This document shows positions 6,881-7,044 of a stretch of DNA of 7,044 bases, piece after piece. This DNA comes from Planctomycetaceae bacterium (GTDB lineage: Bacteria > Planctomycetota > Planctomycetia > Planctomycetales > Planctomycetaceae). The notes beneath the pieces were generated by a model. It did not search any database and had not been told where the DNA came from. It saw only the letters and a program-made list of their open reading frames with translations. Made by a program: the position numbers and the translations under genes. Numbering within the stretch: the stretch's first letter is position 1; each line of letters begins with the position of its first letter. The DNA lies in assembly GCA_027000105.1 (NCBI GenBank), contig JALTOP010000096.1:1-7044 (forward strand), written 5' to 3'.

Positions 6881-7044
6881 TTGAATGCGACCTTTGTATC
6901 TCGCCGAGCATTTCCGAATCAGGTTTGACTTCTTTTTCAACGGCAGCTCCCGAATAACAGAAACAAGCCAACTCTGTTATCGGATCAACAAGATCAGCGC
7001 ATTCATGAAGACAGGATCATTCGGGACAAGCTACGCTTCTTGAC
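6881..7044 (-). other. Upstream region of the lipoprotein gene, no gene seen
   Basis: These 164 bases precede the lipoprotein ATG and should hold its promoter. No convincing -35/-10 pair was found. The only short open frames are a 12-codon one starting at ATG 7005 on the plus strand and a possible 13-codon tail on the minus strand running in from the window edge (stop at 7005-7003). Neither has support. An AAAGG ribosome-binding candidate lies at 6891-6895, and an inverted repeat lies at 6950-6983. Confidence 0.5.
6950..6983. promoter_or_regulatory. Inverted repeat upstream of the lipoprotein gene
   Basis: ATAACAGA (6954-6961) and TCTGTTAT (6973-6980) are perfect 8-base inverted arms around an 11-base spacer. 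The pairing extends by CCG (6950-6952) and CGG (6981-6983) if A6953 is bulged. The repeat sits about 70-100 bases before ATG 6880. It could be an operator for a dimeric regulator, a leader hairpin in the mRNA, or the terminator of an upstream gene. It has no T run longer than two beside it, which argues against the last option. Confidence 0.4.

Noticed and set aside
7005..7043. Small plus-strand frame starting at ATG 7005 (12 codons)
   Set aside because: It is too short, has no ribosome-binding site, and nothing supports its translation.
1..7044. Mobile element, phage or defence system
   Set aside because: No transposase, integrase, terminal repeats, tRNA target, nuclease, toxin or reverse transcriptase signature was seen on either strand.

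Overview
The window looks like chromosomal DNA from a member of the Planctomycetota. The strongest reason is the first two genes: a haem-containing protein of the DUF1592/DUF1588/DUF1585 type followed directly by a Tat-exported DUF1552 (HXXSHH) protein. This pair is greatly expanded in planctomycetes and close relatives. The genus cannot be fixed from the sequence alone.

Layout. A tightly packed plus-strand block fills positions 2 to 5039. It holds the 3' part of the DUF1592-type gene (5' end outside the window), the DUF1552 gene, an FtsX/MacB-like ABC transporter permease and a DUF455 ferritin-like protein with a GTG start. The gaps are 3, 2 and 11 bases, so the four are very probably co-transcribed and partly translationally coupled. 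The operon promoter lies upstream of the window. A 95-base convergent intergenic region (5040-5134) holds an imperfect 12-bp hairpin overlapping the last stop codon, a short AT-rich palindrome, and a GC-rich hairpin with a run of eight C followed by five T. The minus strand (6880 to 5135) then encodes a predicted lipoprotein with a long acidic low-complexity middle and C-terminal HEAT-like repeats. Its 164-base upstream region (6881-7044) contains an 11-bp inverted repeat with a one-base bulge and no recognisable gene.

How the genes may work together. The first two products should act outside the inner membrane: one has a CxxCH haem motif, the other a twin-arginine signal. The permease sits in the inner membrane, and the DUF455 protein has no export signal and should be cytoplasmic. 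Their packing suggests a shared condition or process, possibly involving metal or redox chemistry, but none has an assigned reaction and the link is inference. No ABC ATPase is present in the window. No RNA genes, CRISPR arrays, insertion sequences, or phage or defence genes were seen.
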